Shown: piece after piece, positions 8,458 through 16,767 of the stretch
Position numbering within the stretch: the stretch's first letter is position 1
Layout: the number at the start of each line of letters is the position of its first letter
Assembly (NCBI GenBank): GCA_003246765.1
Contig: QKDA01000047.1
Coordinates: 1 to 32,921, forward strand
Length of the DNA stretch: 32,921 bases
Reading direction: 5' to 3'
DNA from: Spirochaetales bacterium
GTDB taxonomy: Bacteria > Spirochaetota > Spirochaetia > Treponematales > Treponemataceae
Translations under genes and position numbers: made by a program
The notes under the pieces: generated by a model
What the model was told of the DNA's origin: nothing
Databases searched by the model: none
What the model saw: only the letters and a program-made list of their open reading frames with translations

Positions 8458-8802
8458 ATGCATGAGGACATATGCAGCCAATTCGGAATTACCTGTACGG
8501 ACGATGCAGAACCTCTTCGGCAATCACTTCTCGATGTCTCGGGATTATCAGAGCTTTTCAAAGCACTGTCCGACGAGACCAGAGTAAAAATTCTGTTCCT
8601 CTTTTCCCAGAGGGAACTTTGCGTCTGTGATCTTGCCTTTTTATTAGAGATGAGCCTGCCTGCTATCTCGCACCATTTGCGTTTTCTGAAAGCCATGCGG
8701 CTTGTTCGGAGTCGCAAAGATGGCAAAAACGTTTTCTACGCTCTTGAGGATAATCATGTTCTTTCGCTTATCGATCAGGCTAGAGAACATTATATCGAGT
8801 AA
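8458..8802 (+). CDS. cadC: CadC/SmtB-type ArsR-family metal-sensing repressor
   Basis: This is a 114-residue winged-helix repressor with an ATG 5 nt after AGGAGG. It keeps both metal sites of the CadC group. The alpha3N-type site is built from C6 and C13 in the N-terminal arm plus C55 and C57 in ELCVCDLA. The alpha5-type site is D98, H100, H111 and E114, with exactly the SmtB spacing D-x-H-x10-H-x2-E. The recognition helix is in SLPAISHHLRFLKAM. By family knowledge it would release DNA on binding Cd, Pb or Zn and so derepress the P-type ATPase 22 bp downstream. It probably binds the 40-bp palindrome in its own promoter. Confidence 0.93.
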   Translation: MHEDICSQFGITCTDDAEPLRQSLLDVSGLSELFKALSDETRVKILFLFSQRELCVCDLAFLLEMSLPAISHHLRFLKAMRLVRSRKDGKNVFYALEDNHVLSLIDQAREHYIE

Positions 8803-8824
8803 AACTAGAAATCAGGAGGACTAT

Positions 8825-10921
8825 ATGACCAAGTACAAGATTCAGAACCTTGATTGCGCGCAATGTGCCAACACAATCGAATGTGAACTCAAAAAAACTC
8901 CAGGGCTGGAATCTACACGCCTCAGTTTCGCGACGGGATCCATATATCTTGAGGCAAAACATACGCAAATTGCCCAAGAAGTTATCGACAGGATTGAGCC
9001 GGGAGTAACGATAATCCCCTTTGATACTGTGCAGAAAGAAGAGCAATCAAATACGGGAAGAGTAATTCAGATCGCGATCGCGGCGGCGCTTTTCATCGTA
9101 GGTTCTGTTTTCAACAGTAAACTTCATCAGACTCCTTATGCCTTTGCTGAGTATGCCGTTCTTTTTTCGGCGTATCTTTTGGTCGGGGGACCCGTACTCT
9201 TGAACGCCTTCAAGAGTATCATCCGGGGACAGGTTTTTAACGAGATGTTCCTGATGAGCATCGCGACGATCGGTGCGATAATCATTCATCAGATACCCGA
9301 AGCGGTCGGGGTAATGCTCTTCTATTCGGTGGGGGAATACCTCCAGGACCGCGCCGTGGATAAATCCAGAAGATCCATTGCATCGCTTATGGACCTTAGG
9401 CCAGATACCGCCAGGGTATTGGAAGGAAAGGAGCGGAGAAATGTCTCGCCGGAGATAGTCAGGGTAGGCGAACTGCTTGAAGTACTTCCTGGCGAACGAA
9501 TCCCCCTCGACGGAGAAGTCGTGGAAGGATCATCCTTCGTAAACACCTCCTCACTGACGGGAGAATCAGTTCCGCGCAAAGTAGAGCCAGGCGATAAGGT
9601 TTTGGGCGGATTCCTAAACGACGAAGGAAGAATTGTCATTCGAGCCGAGAAGATATTCGGGCAGAGCGCGGCAGCGCGCATTTTGGAGTTGGTAGAGAAT
9701 GCTTCCAGCCAAAAGGCGCCTACCGAAAAATTCATTAGCCGTTTCGCTGCTGTTTATACACCCATAGTGGTATTGATCGCTACGATCGTCGCTATTGTCC
9801 CGCCGCTTATCCTTCCTGGCGCGACTTTCGGAGACTGGATATATAGGGCGTTGGTTATCCTTGTAATCTCTTGTCCCTGTGCTCTCGTCGTTTCAATCCC
9901 TCTAGGTTACTTTGGCGGCATCGGTGCGGCGTCTCGTAATAAGCTGCTATTTAAGGGGTCAAATTACATTGATGCTCTCACTAAAGTCGACACAATCGTC
10001 TTCGACAAGACTGGAACCTTGACGGAAGGAGTTTTCGAAGTAATAAACATAACAACGAGAAACGAGTTTCCAAAGAAGGAACTTCTTGAGTGGGCAGCTA
10101 TTGCGGAATCGCATTCGTCTCATCCGATCGCGCGATCGATTCGTGAGGCAGCCGGTAACCCCGGTCGCATGGCAGATGACATACTGGAAGTCAAAGGACA
10201 TGGGGTCATTGCACAAATAGGCGGAAAAAAAATATCCGTGGGTAATGACCGACTTCTGCATAAAGAGGGTATCCCGCATGAAGATTGCGGAATTCAAGGG
10301 ACTATCGCGTACGTTGCGGTTGATGGCCGCTATGCAGGTTACATCCTGATAGCCGACCGTATAAAACCCACGGCTCAGGCAATGGTATCGTCATTAAAAG
10401 CATTGGGTATCCGTAAAGTCGCAATGCTTACAGGTGATGATCAAACGGTGGCAAAATGCGTTGCCGTTGAACTCGGTCTCGATGTCTTTTATGCGGAACT
10501 TTTGCCGGATGAGAAGGTTTCCAAGTTAGAGGAACTTGAAAATGACGTAAACCGCAAAGGCGCTATTGTCTTTGTGGGAGACGGCATGAACGATGCTCCC
10601 GTCCTCGTTCGGTCAGACGTAGGAATTGCCATGGGAGGATTGGGCTCTGACGCCGCGATTGAAGCCGCGGATGTGGTGGTAATGGATGACGACATCTCCC
10701 GCGTACCGCTAGCCCTGAAAATATCCCTGTTTACCAGAAAAGTCGTTTTACAGAATATCGTATTTGCCCTTGCGGTTAAGGGGGTCTTCATCGCGCTAGG
10801 AGCATTTGGCGTTGCCAGCATGTGGGAAGCCGTGATCGCCGATGTCGGAGTTTCATTGCTGGCTGTTGTAAATTCCATGCGAACTGCATCTCAAAGCACG
10901 GCGGGAAGCCTAAAGAAGTAG
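8825..10921 (+). CDS. cadA: Zn/Cd/Pb-exporting P1B-type ATPase
   Basis: The protein has 698 residues from the ATG at 8825, which follows AGGAGG; longer upstream starts would overlap the repressor gene and are not needed. It has an N-terminal heavy-metal-associated domain with C11-x2-C14 (LDCAQCANT), the actuator motif TGES, membrane metal motif SCPCALVVSIP, phosphorylation motif DKTGTLTEG, the SHPIAR motif of the nucleotide domain, and the hinge GDGMNDAPVL. A CPC motif with a CadC-type repressor points to Zn, Cd or Pb rather than Cu. It would pump the metal out across the cytoplasmic membrane. It is followed at 12 bp by a transglutaminase-like gene in the same operon. Confidence 0.95.
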   Translation: MTKYKIQNLDCAQCANTIECELKKTPGLESTRLSFATGSIYLEAKHTQIAQEVIDRIEPGVTIIPFDTVQKEEQSNTGRVIQIAIAAALFIVGSVFNSKLHQTPYAFAEYAVLFSAYLLVGGPVLLNAFKSIIRGQVFNEMFLMSIATIGAIIIHQIPEAVGVMLFYSVGEYLQDRAVDKSRRSIASLMDLRPDTARVLEGKERRNVSPEIVRVGELLEVLPGERIPLDGEVVEGSSFVNTSSLTGESVPRKVEPGDKVLGGFLNDEGRIVIRAEKIFGQSAAARILELVENASSQKAPTEKFISRFAAVYTPIVVLIATIVAIVPPLILPGATFGDWIYRALVILVISCPCALVVSIPLGYFGGIGAASRNKLLFKGSNYIDALTKVDTIVFDKTGTLTEGVFEVINITTRNEFPKKELLEWAAIAESHSSHPIARSIREAAGNPGRMADDILEVKGHGVIAQIGGKKISVGNDRLLHKEGIPHEDCGIQGTIAYVAVDGRYAGYILIADRIKPTAQAMVSSLKALGIRKVAMLTGDDQTVAKCVAVELGLDVFYAELLPDEKVSKLEELENDVNRKGAIVFVGDGMNDAPVLVRSDVGIAMGGLGSDAAIEAADVVVMDDDISRVPLALKISLFTRKVVLQNIVFALAVKGVFIALGAFGVASMWEAVIADVGVSLLAVVNSMRTASQSTAGSLKK

Positions 10922-10933
10922 AAAGGACATATC

Positions 10934-11647
10934 ATGGATGCATTTCTTGATCAAACACTGCTTTTGGATTTTCAAAATCCGAATATTCAAGAGCTCATTG
11001 ATTCTCGTGGGTGGCGTGGCTTTAATGTAGAGCGGCGTATTCGTGGAGTATATGAGTTCATCCGCGATGAGATCCTTTTTGGGTACAATGAGGACGATGC
11101 CCTTCCCGCATCCCGAATACTTTCTGACGGTTACGGCCAATGTAATACAAAGGGAATTTTATTCATGGCCCTATTACGGGCCCTGGACATTCCCTGCCGT
11201 TTTCACGGATTCACGATCCACAAAGCGCTCCAGAAAGGCGCTATAACCGGTATCTGGTACACTCTCGCGCCAAAGGAAATCGTCCATAGTTGGGTCGAAG
11301 TTCTCTATGAGGGGACATGGAGAAACTTTGAAGGGTTTATCCTGGATCTAAAGTACTTGAGGGAAGTGCAAACAATGTTTCCGGAAAGAAAAGGCTCATT
11401 CTGCGGATATGGAATTGCGACAGACTGCTTTGAGGCTCCCGCCGTCGAGTGGACCGGCGGAAATACGTATATCCAAAAGGAAGGCATTGAGCGAGATTAT
11501 GGTGTTTTCCCTGATCCTGATACGTTTTTTCGGGAGCATTCGCAGTCGCTCAGTATCGTCAAAAGGGTGGTATATAAAAATATAACAAGACATTCAATGA
11601 ATAAAAACGTTGAGCGTATACGAAACGGATTTACGATTAGCCGTTAG
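10934..11647 (+). CDS. Transglutaminase-like cysteine protein in the metal-efflux operon
   Basis: This 237-residue protein has a transglutaminase/papain-like core: the Cys nucleophile C70 in GYGQCNTKG, the His at H118 in EIVHSWVEVLYEG, and an acidic third position near NFEGFILD (E133 or D138). No signal peptide or membrane helix is visible, so it is probably cytoplasmic. It lies 12 bp after the ATPase gene and is the last gene before a terminator, so it is co-regulated with metal export. Its substrate is unknown. Transglutaminase-like folds include proteases, amidases and isopeptidases, so it might act on a thiol peptide, but nothing in the sequence shows that. Confidence 0.78.
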   Translation: MDAFLDQTLLLDFQNPNIQELIDSRGWRGFNVERRIRGVYEFIRDEILFGYNEDDALPASRILSDGYGQCNTKGILFMALLRALDIPCRFHGFTIHKALQKGAITGIWYTLAPKEIVHSWVEVLYEGTWRNFEGFILDLKYLREVQTMFPERKGSFCGYGIATDCFEAPAVEWTGGNTYIQKEGIERDYGVFPDPDTFFREHSQSLSIVKRVVYKNITRHSMNKNVERIRNGFTISR

Positions 11648-11683
11648 GATAATATTTTGGTTTATTGTTTAGCAAGTTCGATT

Positions 11684-11713
11684 AAACGGCTTAATAAATA
11701 AGCCGTTTTCTTT
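11684..11713 (+). terminator. Intrinsic terminator of the metal-efflux operon
   Basis: The arms AAACGGCTTA (11684-11693) and TAAGCCGTTT (11699-11708) enclose a 5-nt loop and are followed by TCTTT. It lies 36 bp past the transglutaminase-like stop and ends that operon. Confidence 0.88.
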
Positions 11714-11726
11714 ACTAGAGGTATAT

Positions 11727-12203
11727 GTGATACGAAAGGTAATAACAGGTTTTTTATTGTTTGCATTTATAGGTATAGGAATGGTAGATTCTATATTGCA
11801 TGGTAAAATGACCTTTTCATCAACAATGGCTATGGATATAAATCGAGTGTTTTTCTACTCGATTTACCTGTTATTTCTAGGTAGTTGGCTCCTTTATAAT
11901 GGATTCATTGTTGGCATAGGTTTTCTTGCCTTGGCAGCATTTAATTCGTACTTTGAGGAATATACCCTACTTCATAATTATTTCGCATCTATACTTATTT
12001 ATATAGGTTTGTTTTTTGATCTTCTGCGTGAAAAAAAAGGTCTTTTGATTTTGTTGTTTATATGTATTGGTTCAATCCAAGGAGTCGCCTTCCAGACTGC
12101 CGGCATAAGTAAATATATCGTAGGCGGAATGGAGTTGCTTTCATTATGCCTTGGATCATTTTTTATTATAAACAATATACCCCGCTCTCTAAAAACAACC
12201 TGA
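11727..12203 (+). CDS. Small integral membrane protein of unknown function
   Basis: This is a 158-residue, very hydrophobic protein with about five predicted membrane segments, for example VITGFLLFAFIGIGMV, VFFYSIYLLFLGSWLLYNG, GIGFLALAAF and GLLILLFICIGSIQGV. The start is GTG at 11727, 6 nt after a weak AGAGG. The only visible charge cluster is the RKV start and LLREKKG in a loop. The gene is distinctly AT-rich compared with everything to its right, which suggests recent or separate acquisition. I do not recognise the family. It follows a terminator and so has its own promoter or depends on read-through. Confidence 0.7.
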   Translation: MIRKVITGFLLFAFIGIGMVDSILHGKMTFSSTMAMDINRVFFYSIYLLFLGSWLLYNGFIVGIGFLALAAFNSYFEEYTLLHNYFASILIYIGLFFDLLREKKGLLILLFICIGSIQGVAFQTAGISKYIVGGMELLSLCLGSFFIINNIPRSLKTT

Positions 12204-12542
12204 GACTTAAAAGGTTGAGAGGGCGATACAAGCAGGACAAACCAGAGTACGGCGGATGAAAGAAAATGACGAACACGGGAATCGCTGGCCGTTCGGCGGT
12301 CCACCTACTCGGTAGGCAAATCATCAGAGAATCTAGATTAGTCAAACGAATCCACGTACTCACCACGGCAATCACCTTCGACGCGAAAGCCAAAGACCTT
12401 TTTTGTCTTAACTCACGCGTACGCGGTCATCGACGCGCGTGTCGCCAAACAGTATGCCACTGGCAACAGTCCTGGCGGTTTCACGCAGTGCAAGGCGACG
12501 CATTCATAATACCGCGAGGACAACCCTCTGGTAGTCGCACTA
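12204..12542. other. Non-coding or decayed stretch at the left edge of the phage-derived block
   Basis: No convincing gene lies here. The open frames on both strands lack recognisable domains and ribosome binding sites. There is a small hairpin, CCTAC-TCG-GTAGG, at 12304-12316. Base composition rises from the AT-rich membrane-protein gene towards the phage-like genes. I looked for a copy of the tRNA 3' end that could be the left attachment site and found none convincing. Confidence 0.6.
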
Positions 12543-12550
12543 TCAGAGGG
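12524..12550 (-). terminator. Hairpin at the end of the head-gene operon
   Basis: CCCTCTG at 12524-12530 pairs with CAGAGGG at 12544-12550, with an inner TAGT/ACTA pair around a 3-nt loop. It overlaps the stop codon of the last minus-strand head gene. No T-run follows on either strand, so it may be a Rho-independent-like or RNA-stabilising structure rather than a classical terminator. Confidence 0.55.
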
Positions 12551-12941
12551 TTATCACTATTTTCAGCATTCCCGAATTCGTTTTTTTCTCAAGCAAGCAG
12601 CGACTGCATTCAAGACGTCGTGCCGTGATAACTTTCTCGATTGCCGTAAAATACCGCCAGATCACTTTCTCGTCCGCAAGTAATAGGCGTAACGATACCG
12701 TGAACAGACTATTTTTGATAACTCTGTCTTTCAAAGAACAACTGCCGACCTCAAGCGAAACGAACGCCTTGGGAAAACCCGTTCCCGCCGGAATCTTTGA
12801 TTCGAGCCCCACGTATCGCAATGGCGGCAGCCGGATCGCGTCGTCCGAGTTCTCTTCGATTTCGATAAGCGCACAGGACAATTCACCCATCAAGGTTTCG
12901 GCAATACGCTCGAGAATCCTCTCTTCCACAATCTCGATCAT
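12543..12941 (-). CDS. Putative phage neck or tail-completion protein
   Basis: This 132-residue protein has an acidic helical start (IEIVEERILERIAETLMGEL) and a mixed beta region. Its stop lies in a hairpin, and its start overlaps the stop of the connector gene as ATGA. Position after the connector, size and pattern fit a neck or tail-completion protein of HK97-like phages, but no signature motif decides it. It is the last visible gene of the head operon. No tail tube, tape-measure or baseplate gene follows on this strand. Confidence 0.5.
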   Translation of the reverse strand: MIEIVEERILERIAETLMGELSCALIEIEENSDDAIRLPPLRYVGLESKIPAGTGFPKAFVSLEVGSCSLKDRVIKNSLFTVSLRLLLADEKVIWRYFTAIEKVITARRLECSRCLLEKKTNSGMLKIVITL

Positions 12942-13459
12942 CTCAAATACAATCTCCTGTAGGGAGAGAGGTTCATAAGGCGATCCTTGTCCATCGACTG
13001 TGTCTCCTCGATTGTCGTCTTTCCGTACATGAGAAGACGATCATTCATCATCTTGAGAACAGCCTCTTGAATGAGTTGCGGCATTTCGGTTTTCTCGTAT
13101 CCATATCTATAGGTGATGAGCACTCCTCGTTCCGATGCGCTCTCAATCCGAAAGAAAACTTGACGATGCGCGTCGGGTCGTTTGATATCTTTCAACACTA
13201 CGCCCGGCGCGAGTTGTAAGGCCTCGCCAGTCCATGCGTCTACTATCGCGGTAATTTCCCGAACCGGATATTCATGGGGAAGGATTTCTTCGTCGTTCGT
13301 TTCAAGCAGTTCTGTCGTTGAATCCAGAAGGAGATTCCGGTCCAGATACAGGCAAATTTGCTCGGAAACGGCACCGAGTAGCAACCGGTTCCGTGTAGCG
13401 TCCCGCGCATCGAGACCCAGTAGTTCCGACACGACCTCGAAATCCATCAAATCCTGCAT
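12938..13459 (-). CDS. Phage head-tail connector protein (HK97 gp6-like)
   Basis: This 173-residue protein has an N-terminal helical pattern, LLGLDARDATRNRLLLGAVSEQICLYLDRNL, typical of gp6/gp15-type connectors, which form a ring under the portal. A beta-rich middle (EYPVREITAIVDAW) and a helical end (MPQLIQEAVLKMMNDRLLMYG) follow, as in that family. It lies between the virion-like protein and the putative completion protein, consistent with the usual order in head operons. Confidence 0.72.
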   Translation of the reverse strand: MQDLMDFEVVSELLGLDARDATRNRLLLGAVSEQICLYLDRNLLLDSTTELLETNDEEILPHEYPVREITAIVDAWTGEALQLAPGVVLKDIKRPDAHRQVFFRIESASERGVLITYRYGYEKTEMPQLIQEAVLKMMNDRLLMYGKTTIEETQSMDKDRLMNLSPYRRLYLR

Positions 13460-13532
13460 ACATCCCCCTTCTCACAAAGGGGAAAAGTCCTTATGGCACC
13501 CATCCCCTCCACAAACCTGAATTCAGGCGATA

Positions 13533-14093
13533 TTACACCCCGATAAAGGCTACCGTACCGCCCTCGATCACCTCGTTCCCGTCGGTGTTCTCCAGATGAA
13601 GAATTACCGGCCAGCCGAGTTCCTTCCCGGCTACTACGCCGGGGCAGGGGCTTTCAAGACTGGTTCGGTTGGAGGCGGTTAGGGCGAAGAAACTGGTACT
13701 AGGGCTTGCTTCAGTTCCCAGAAGATAGAGCATGGCTGTCTGGCTTGCCTCCACCTGATCGTCGAGGGTAATCGCGTCCCCGGTTTGGGCAGTAATCTCG
13801 GAAACGAGGGTTTGGCCGCCCGAATACCGTATCACCACCTGCCGGCCGGTAAGGCTAGCGCCAATTCCCGGAATCGTCAGGACCGCGCCCTTCGTGGCAA
13901 GGCTGAACCGGTGGACTACCTCGCTTTGAAGGACAATCAGGTTTCCCCCTCCCGCTCCTGCGCGGAGCCGGATTGCCGGAATCGTTACACGCTGGTCGCT
14001 AGCCGGAATGATTGGATAGTTAATGGCCGTTCCGGCGGCCGCGCTTCGGGAAGGGATCGGGATTACTTTCAGAAGTTGCGCGTTGTATCCCAT
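13533..14093 (-). CDS. Virion-associated protein of unknown function (possible decoration protein)
   Basis: This 186-residue protein is rich in Gly, Ala, Ser, Thr and Ile and looks beta-rich (QRVTIPAIRLRAGAGGGNLIVL; VVIRYSGGQTLVSEIT). It has no signal peptide or membrane helix. It begins 1 bp past the end of the major capsid gene and precedes the connector, the slot often used by head decoration or head-fibre proteins. I do not recognise a family; the call rests on position and composition. Confidence 0.55.
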   Translation of the reverse strand: MGYNAQLLKVIPIPSRSAAAGTAINYPIIPASDQRVTIPAIRLRAGAGGGNLIVLQSEVVHRFSLATKGAVLTIPGIGASLTGRQVVIRYSGGQTLVSEITAQTGDAITLDDQVEASQTAMLYLLGTEASPSTSFFALTASNRTSLESPCPGVVAGKELGWPVILHLENTDGNEVIEGGTVAFIGV

Positions 14094-14094
14094 G

Positions 14095-15408
14095 CTACGC
14101 TCCCGTCTTCAGGGTAACCATGTTGCCCTTGCTCCGCGTCACGAGGAAGCCGTCGCGCTTCCTGAACCGGAGAAAGAGTTCCCCGTGTTCAAGCGCCTCG
14201 GTCGTCGCGTCGAAGCGCTTGATCTCCACACCCTTCCGGTTTCCGTGGATGATCCGCTTGGGGTTCATGAAAATGGCGAAGGCCTGATTCGCCACGATGT
14301 CGCCCATCTGGGGGAGGATATGGCTTTCCGTGTAGGCGTAGCCGTCCACCGTGCCGGGCTTTCCATCCATCGGGCCGCGCCAGATCGGCCTTCCATTGGC
14401 GTCCACGATGCCCGTTACATGGGCAAGGACAGACTCATGGAAGAACCACCGGCAATCCTTTCGCTCTTCGGCGGGCACCATGAGGACCGCCTCACGAAGA
14501 TCCTTGTAGGTGAGCGCCGTTGCAGCCGCGCCTCCGATCGTCTTCGTCTTGATATCACTCGCGTTGAAAGCACCCGTGAAGGGAGCTGCGTTCGCGAGGA
14601 GGCACTGCCTGTCGAACTCGAGGGCGTAGGTCTCGGTGAACTCGTCGATGAACATGGAGCCAAGGTCGACGAATACATCTTCCTCGAACTCGTCGAACCA
14701 CGGAATAAATCCCGCGAGAGTGTAAGCCTTGAGCTCGACGCGAGTCGCGCCTTGGGGCTTCGAGCCGTCGATCTTCTGTCCGTAGGCGGTAAGCCACTTG
14801 AGTTCCACGCCGCCCCTTTCGCGCTGTGGCAGGAAGATACTCGGGCCCGTCATCGGGCGATGCTTCACGAGGTTCATCATCACCGACTGCTTCGCCGCGT
14901 CCTGCATGATGGCACTCTCGTAGATCGGGTTGATGAGATACTGCTCGTTCGTCGCCATGTTGCCCATCGGCTCTCCCAGGGCGGCCTTGTTGTTCGAAAG
15001 CTGGAAGCCCTTCTCCGCGGTCCAATTAAAGTCCCGCGGATTGTTCCAGTTGTCGCTCTTGAGGTTCGGACTACACCGCAGTTCCCCAAGAGTCTGAAGG
15101 TTCCCCACCCAGGCCGCGGCGATTGCCTTCCCGAGCTGGTAGCAGAGTTCGCTCCGCGTCAGCTCCTTTGGATTTGCGGCCTCGCCTTTCAGGTTGAGGC
15201 GCATCTCCTTGAGTGTCCCCTTCAGGGCTTCAAGCTCCGTCGTCGCCTGCCCCTTGAGATCGGCAAGCGCCTTGCCCACGTCGTCGAGAATTCCTTCCTT
15301 CTCGGCGAAGTAGTCGGCGGCCGCTTGCTCGGTCGTAAAACCGGTCTTTTCCACACGCTTCATGCCCTTCAGTTTTTCCGTCAGGCCTTGAAGCATCACG
15401 TCTCCCAT
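14095..15408 (-). CDS. HK97-fold major capsid protein
   Basis: The protein has 437 residues from the ATG at 15408, which follows a strong GGAGGAG; a longer upstream frame overlaps the protease gene and lacks this site. The first 100 or so residues are charged and helical (TEKLKGMKRVEKTGFTTEQA; DVGKALADLKGQATTELEAL), like the scaffolding delta domain removed by the prohead protease. The capsid core follows, with blocks such as INPIYESAIMQDAAKQSVMM, FIPWFDEFEEDVFVDLGSMF and GYAYTESHILPQMGDIV. It would form the icosahedral shell. The neighbouring protease, portal and terminase support the call. Confidence 0.88.
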   Translation of the reverse strand: MGDVMLQGLTEKLKGMKRVEKTGFTTEQAAADYFAEKEGILDDVGKALADLKGQATTELEALKGTLKEMRLNLKGEAANPKELTRSELCYQLGKAIAAAWVGNLQTLGELRCSPNLKSDNWNNPRDFNWTAEKGFQLSNNKAALGEPMGNMATNEQYLINPIYESAIMQDAAKQSVMMNLVKHRPMTGPSIFLPQRERGGVELKWLTAYGQKIDGSKPQGATRVELKAYTLAGFIPWFDEFEEDVFVDLGSMFIDEFTETYALEFDRQCLLANAAPFTGAFNASDIKTKTIGGAAATALTYKDLREAVLMVPAEERKDCRWFFHESVLAHVTGIVDANGRPIWRGPMDGKPGTVDGYAYTESHILPQMGDIVANQAFAIFMNPKRIIHGNRKGVEIKRFDATTEALEHGELFLRFRKRDGFLVTRSKGNMVTLKTGA

Positions 15409-15421
15409 AGTCTCCTCCGTT

Positions 15422-16105
15422 TCAGGTAATGCTGGTAAGCGGCCAAAAGCCGCACCTATCTGAACGGGCGGTAGGGGCGCCGGTTCTATTGCCAAGAGCC
15501 GTGGAGTTTTCGGCATCGCCGGAAACTCCAAGCGAATCCGTTTGCAACGCGAACGGATTCGCCGGAACATTGCAGATCGAAAATTCAAGTAATTCCTGTT
15601 TTCTGATGATAAGGTCGCACGTTTCTTCCGGGTTCTTCTTGCGATCGATGAACTCGATTTCCTTCACGAGCATCCCGACGCTTCCGGCGCGGATCACGCC
15701 TGCCTTCACACGCTCGCCGATTCCCCAGCCGAACTCGTCGATGTCCTTCGCGTTGAACTTGATTTTACCGGAGAGGTTTTCCGTAGCGGACAGGTCTTGC
15801 GCCGTACCGATTGCGGGAATACCGTGACTGTGTGCCCAAAGCACCACCGGGTTTTCACGGTAGCGATCAAGCTCCCAGCCCTTCGGGTCAACGCGCTCGT
15901 CAAAACGGTCAGTGTCGTAGGTCGAGAACACCCAGGGGATGAGGCCGTCAGACTCCTCGGTTGTTTTACCAAGGAAGCCCGCAAGGATAATCTCGACCGG
16001 TTCCTTCACCTTCCCGGAATCCGTTGTGTTCGCTTTCAAGAAGTCAGTCAGCGTCTTCGCCGTTACCCGTTCGAATTGCCTTGCGCCCTTAAACCTCAAC
16101 AGCAT
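15422..16105 (-). CDS. HK97-type prohead protease (serine protease, S78-like)
   Basis: The protein has 227 residues from the ATG at 16105 after AGGAG; an ATG five codons upstream is possible. Family motifs are present: the FSTYDTDRFDERVDPKGW start, the catalytic His in NPVVLWAHSHGIPAIG, the catalytic Ser in IRAGSVGM, and LLEFSICNVPANP near the end of the domain. It cleaves the scaffolding part of the capsid protein and itself during head maturation. It overlaps the upstream regulator gene by 17 nt, so the two are translationally linked. Confidence 0.87.
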   Translation of the reverse strand: MLLRFKGARQFERVTAKTLTDFLKANTTDSGKVKEPVEIILAGFLGKTTEESDGLIPWVFSTYDTDRFDERVDPKGWELDRYRENPVVLWAHSHGIPAIGTAQDLSATENLSGKIKFNAKDIDEFGWGIGERVKAGVIRAGSVGMLVKEIEFIDRKKNPEETCDLIIRKQELLEFSICNVPANPFALQTDSLGVSGDAENSTALGNRTGAPTARSDRCGFWPLTSIT

Positions 16106-16754
16106 AGTCTTTCTCCTCATAGTGATGCAGGTTGTACTGAAAGCCGATCTTCACCAGCTCCACGAGACTTTGCACTCCCATCTTCCGGAATGCGTTCTTC
16201 CTTGTCGTGCATGCCGTGGTTTCCGCCACGGCGAGCTTCCGCGCAATCTCCTTAAGGGTGTATCCCTTCAAGGTCATCACGAGCATCGCGTGTTCCTTTC
16301 GGCTCAAGAATCGATACCCCTTCCCATCAACGTGCACACGCTCATCAAGAAGCCGCCGCAGGTCCGGGGGATAGTACCGCCTTCCGAACTGGATAGCGGC
16401 AGTCGCGCGTTGGAACTCGGTTCTACAATCGATGTTGGCAAGGATGACATCGACGCCATTTTTTATCAGGCGCATGGATATGTAATCAGACAATTTATGA
16501 GGAGAAATACAAACTACGAAGGCTTCGGGAAATTGGAGCTTCATCCGGTTCAGCTGGTTATCCATGTTGAAACCGATTGCCATGATGCTGAACACCAACA
16601 CGTTCACCAGCTGGGTCGTATCAGCGGTCAACAGTTCGTCCATCGTATGAAGCACTTCCACTTCTCTCACTCCACATACTTCCTTTACCAAAGGCACAAT
16701 CATAAACTCCGCCATATTGCTACAACCAAACAGAATTACCCTTTTTGATACCAT
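16089..16754 (-). CDS. LuxR/NarL-type regulator with degenerate receiver domain inside the head operon
   Basis: This 221-residue protein has a C-terminal LuxR-type helix-turn-helix (about 150-210): LSRKEHAMLVMTLKGYTLKEIARKLAVAETTACTTRKNAFRKMGV. The N-terminal part has the hydrophobic rhythm of a receiver domain but no acidic pair in the first strand (VILFGCSNMAEF) and no phospho-acceptor Asp in the third strand (VNVLVFSIMAI). It is therefore probably not phosphorylated. It lies between portal and prohead protease, with 17 nt overlap into the protease. A transcription regulator at this spot is unusual for a head operon. It may control the element's late genes or host genes. Confidence 0.82.
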   Translation of the reverse strand: MVSKRVILFGCSNMAEFMIVPLVKEVCGVREVEVLHTMDELLTADTTQLVNVLVFSIMAIGFNMDNQLNRMKLQFPEAFVVCISPHKLSDYISMRLIKNGVDVILANIDCRTEFQRATAAIQFGRRYYPPDLRRLLDERVHVDGKGYRFLSRKEHAMLVMTLKGYTLKEIARKLAVAETTACTTRKNAFRKMGVQSLVELVKIGFQYNLHHYEEKDYAVEV

Positions 16755-16767
16755 TCGGATCCTCTCT

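Noticed and set aside
8702-8824. Upstream extension of the P-type ATPase frame beyond 8825
   Set aside because: It overlaps the repressor gene, and AGGAGG sits right before the ATG at 8825 where the metal-binding domain begins.
12193-12225. Possible attL: ACCTGAGACTTAAAAGG resembles part of the tRNA 3' segment ACCTGGACTTGAACC
   Set aside because: The match needs a gap and has several mismatches over a short stretch. It looks like chance, and a real att core next to a tRNA should be near identical.
12266-12628. 120-codon plus-strand frame at the left edge of the phage block
   Set aside because: No RBS, no recognisable domain, and it runs into the minus-strand completion-protein gene. More likely non-coding.
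14023-15429. Long plus-strand open frame of 468 codons opposite the capsid gene
   Set aside because: It is an antisense shadow of the capsid gene. It has no RBS and no family features, while the minus strand gives clear HK97-type capsid sequence.
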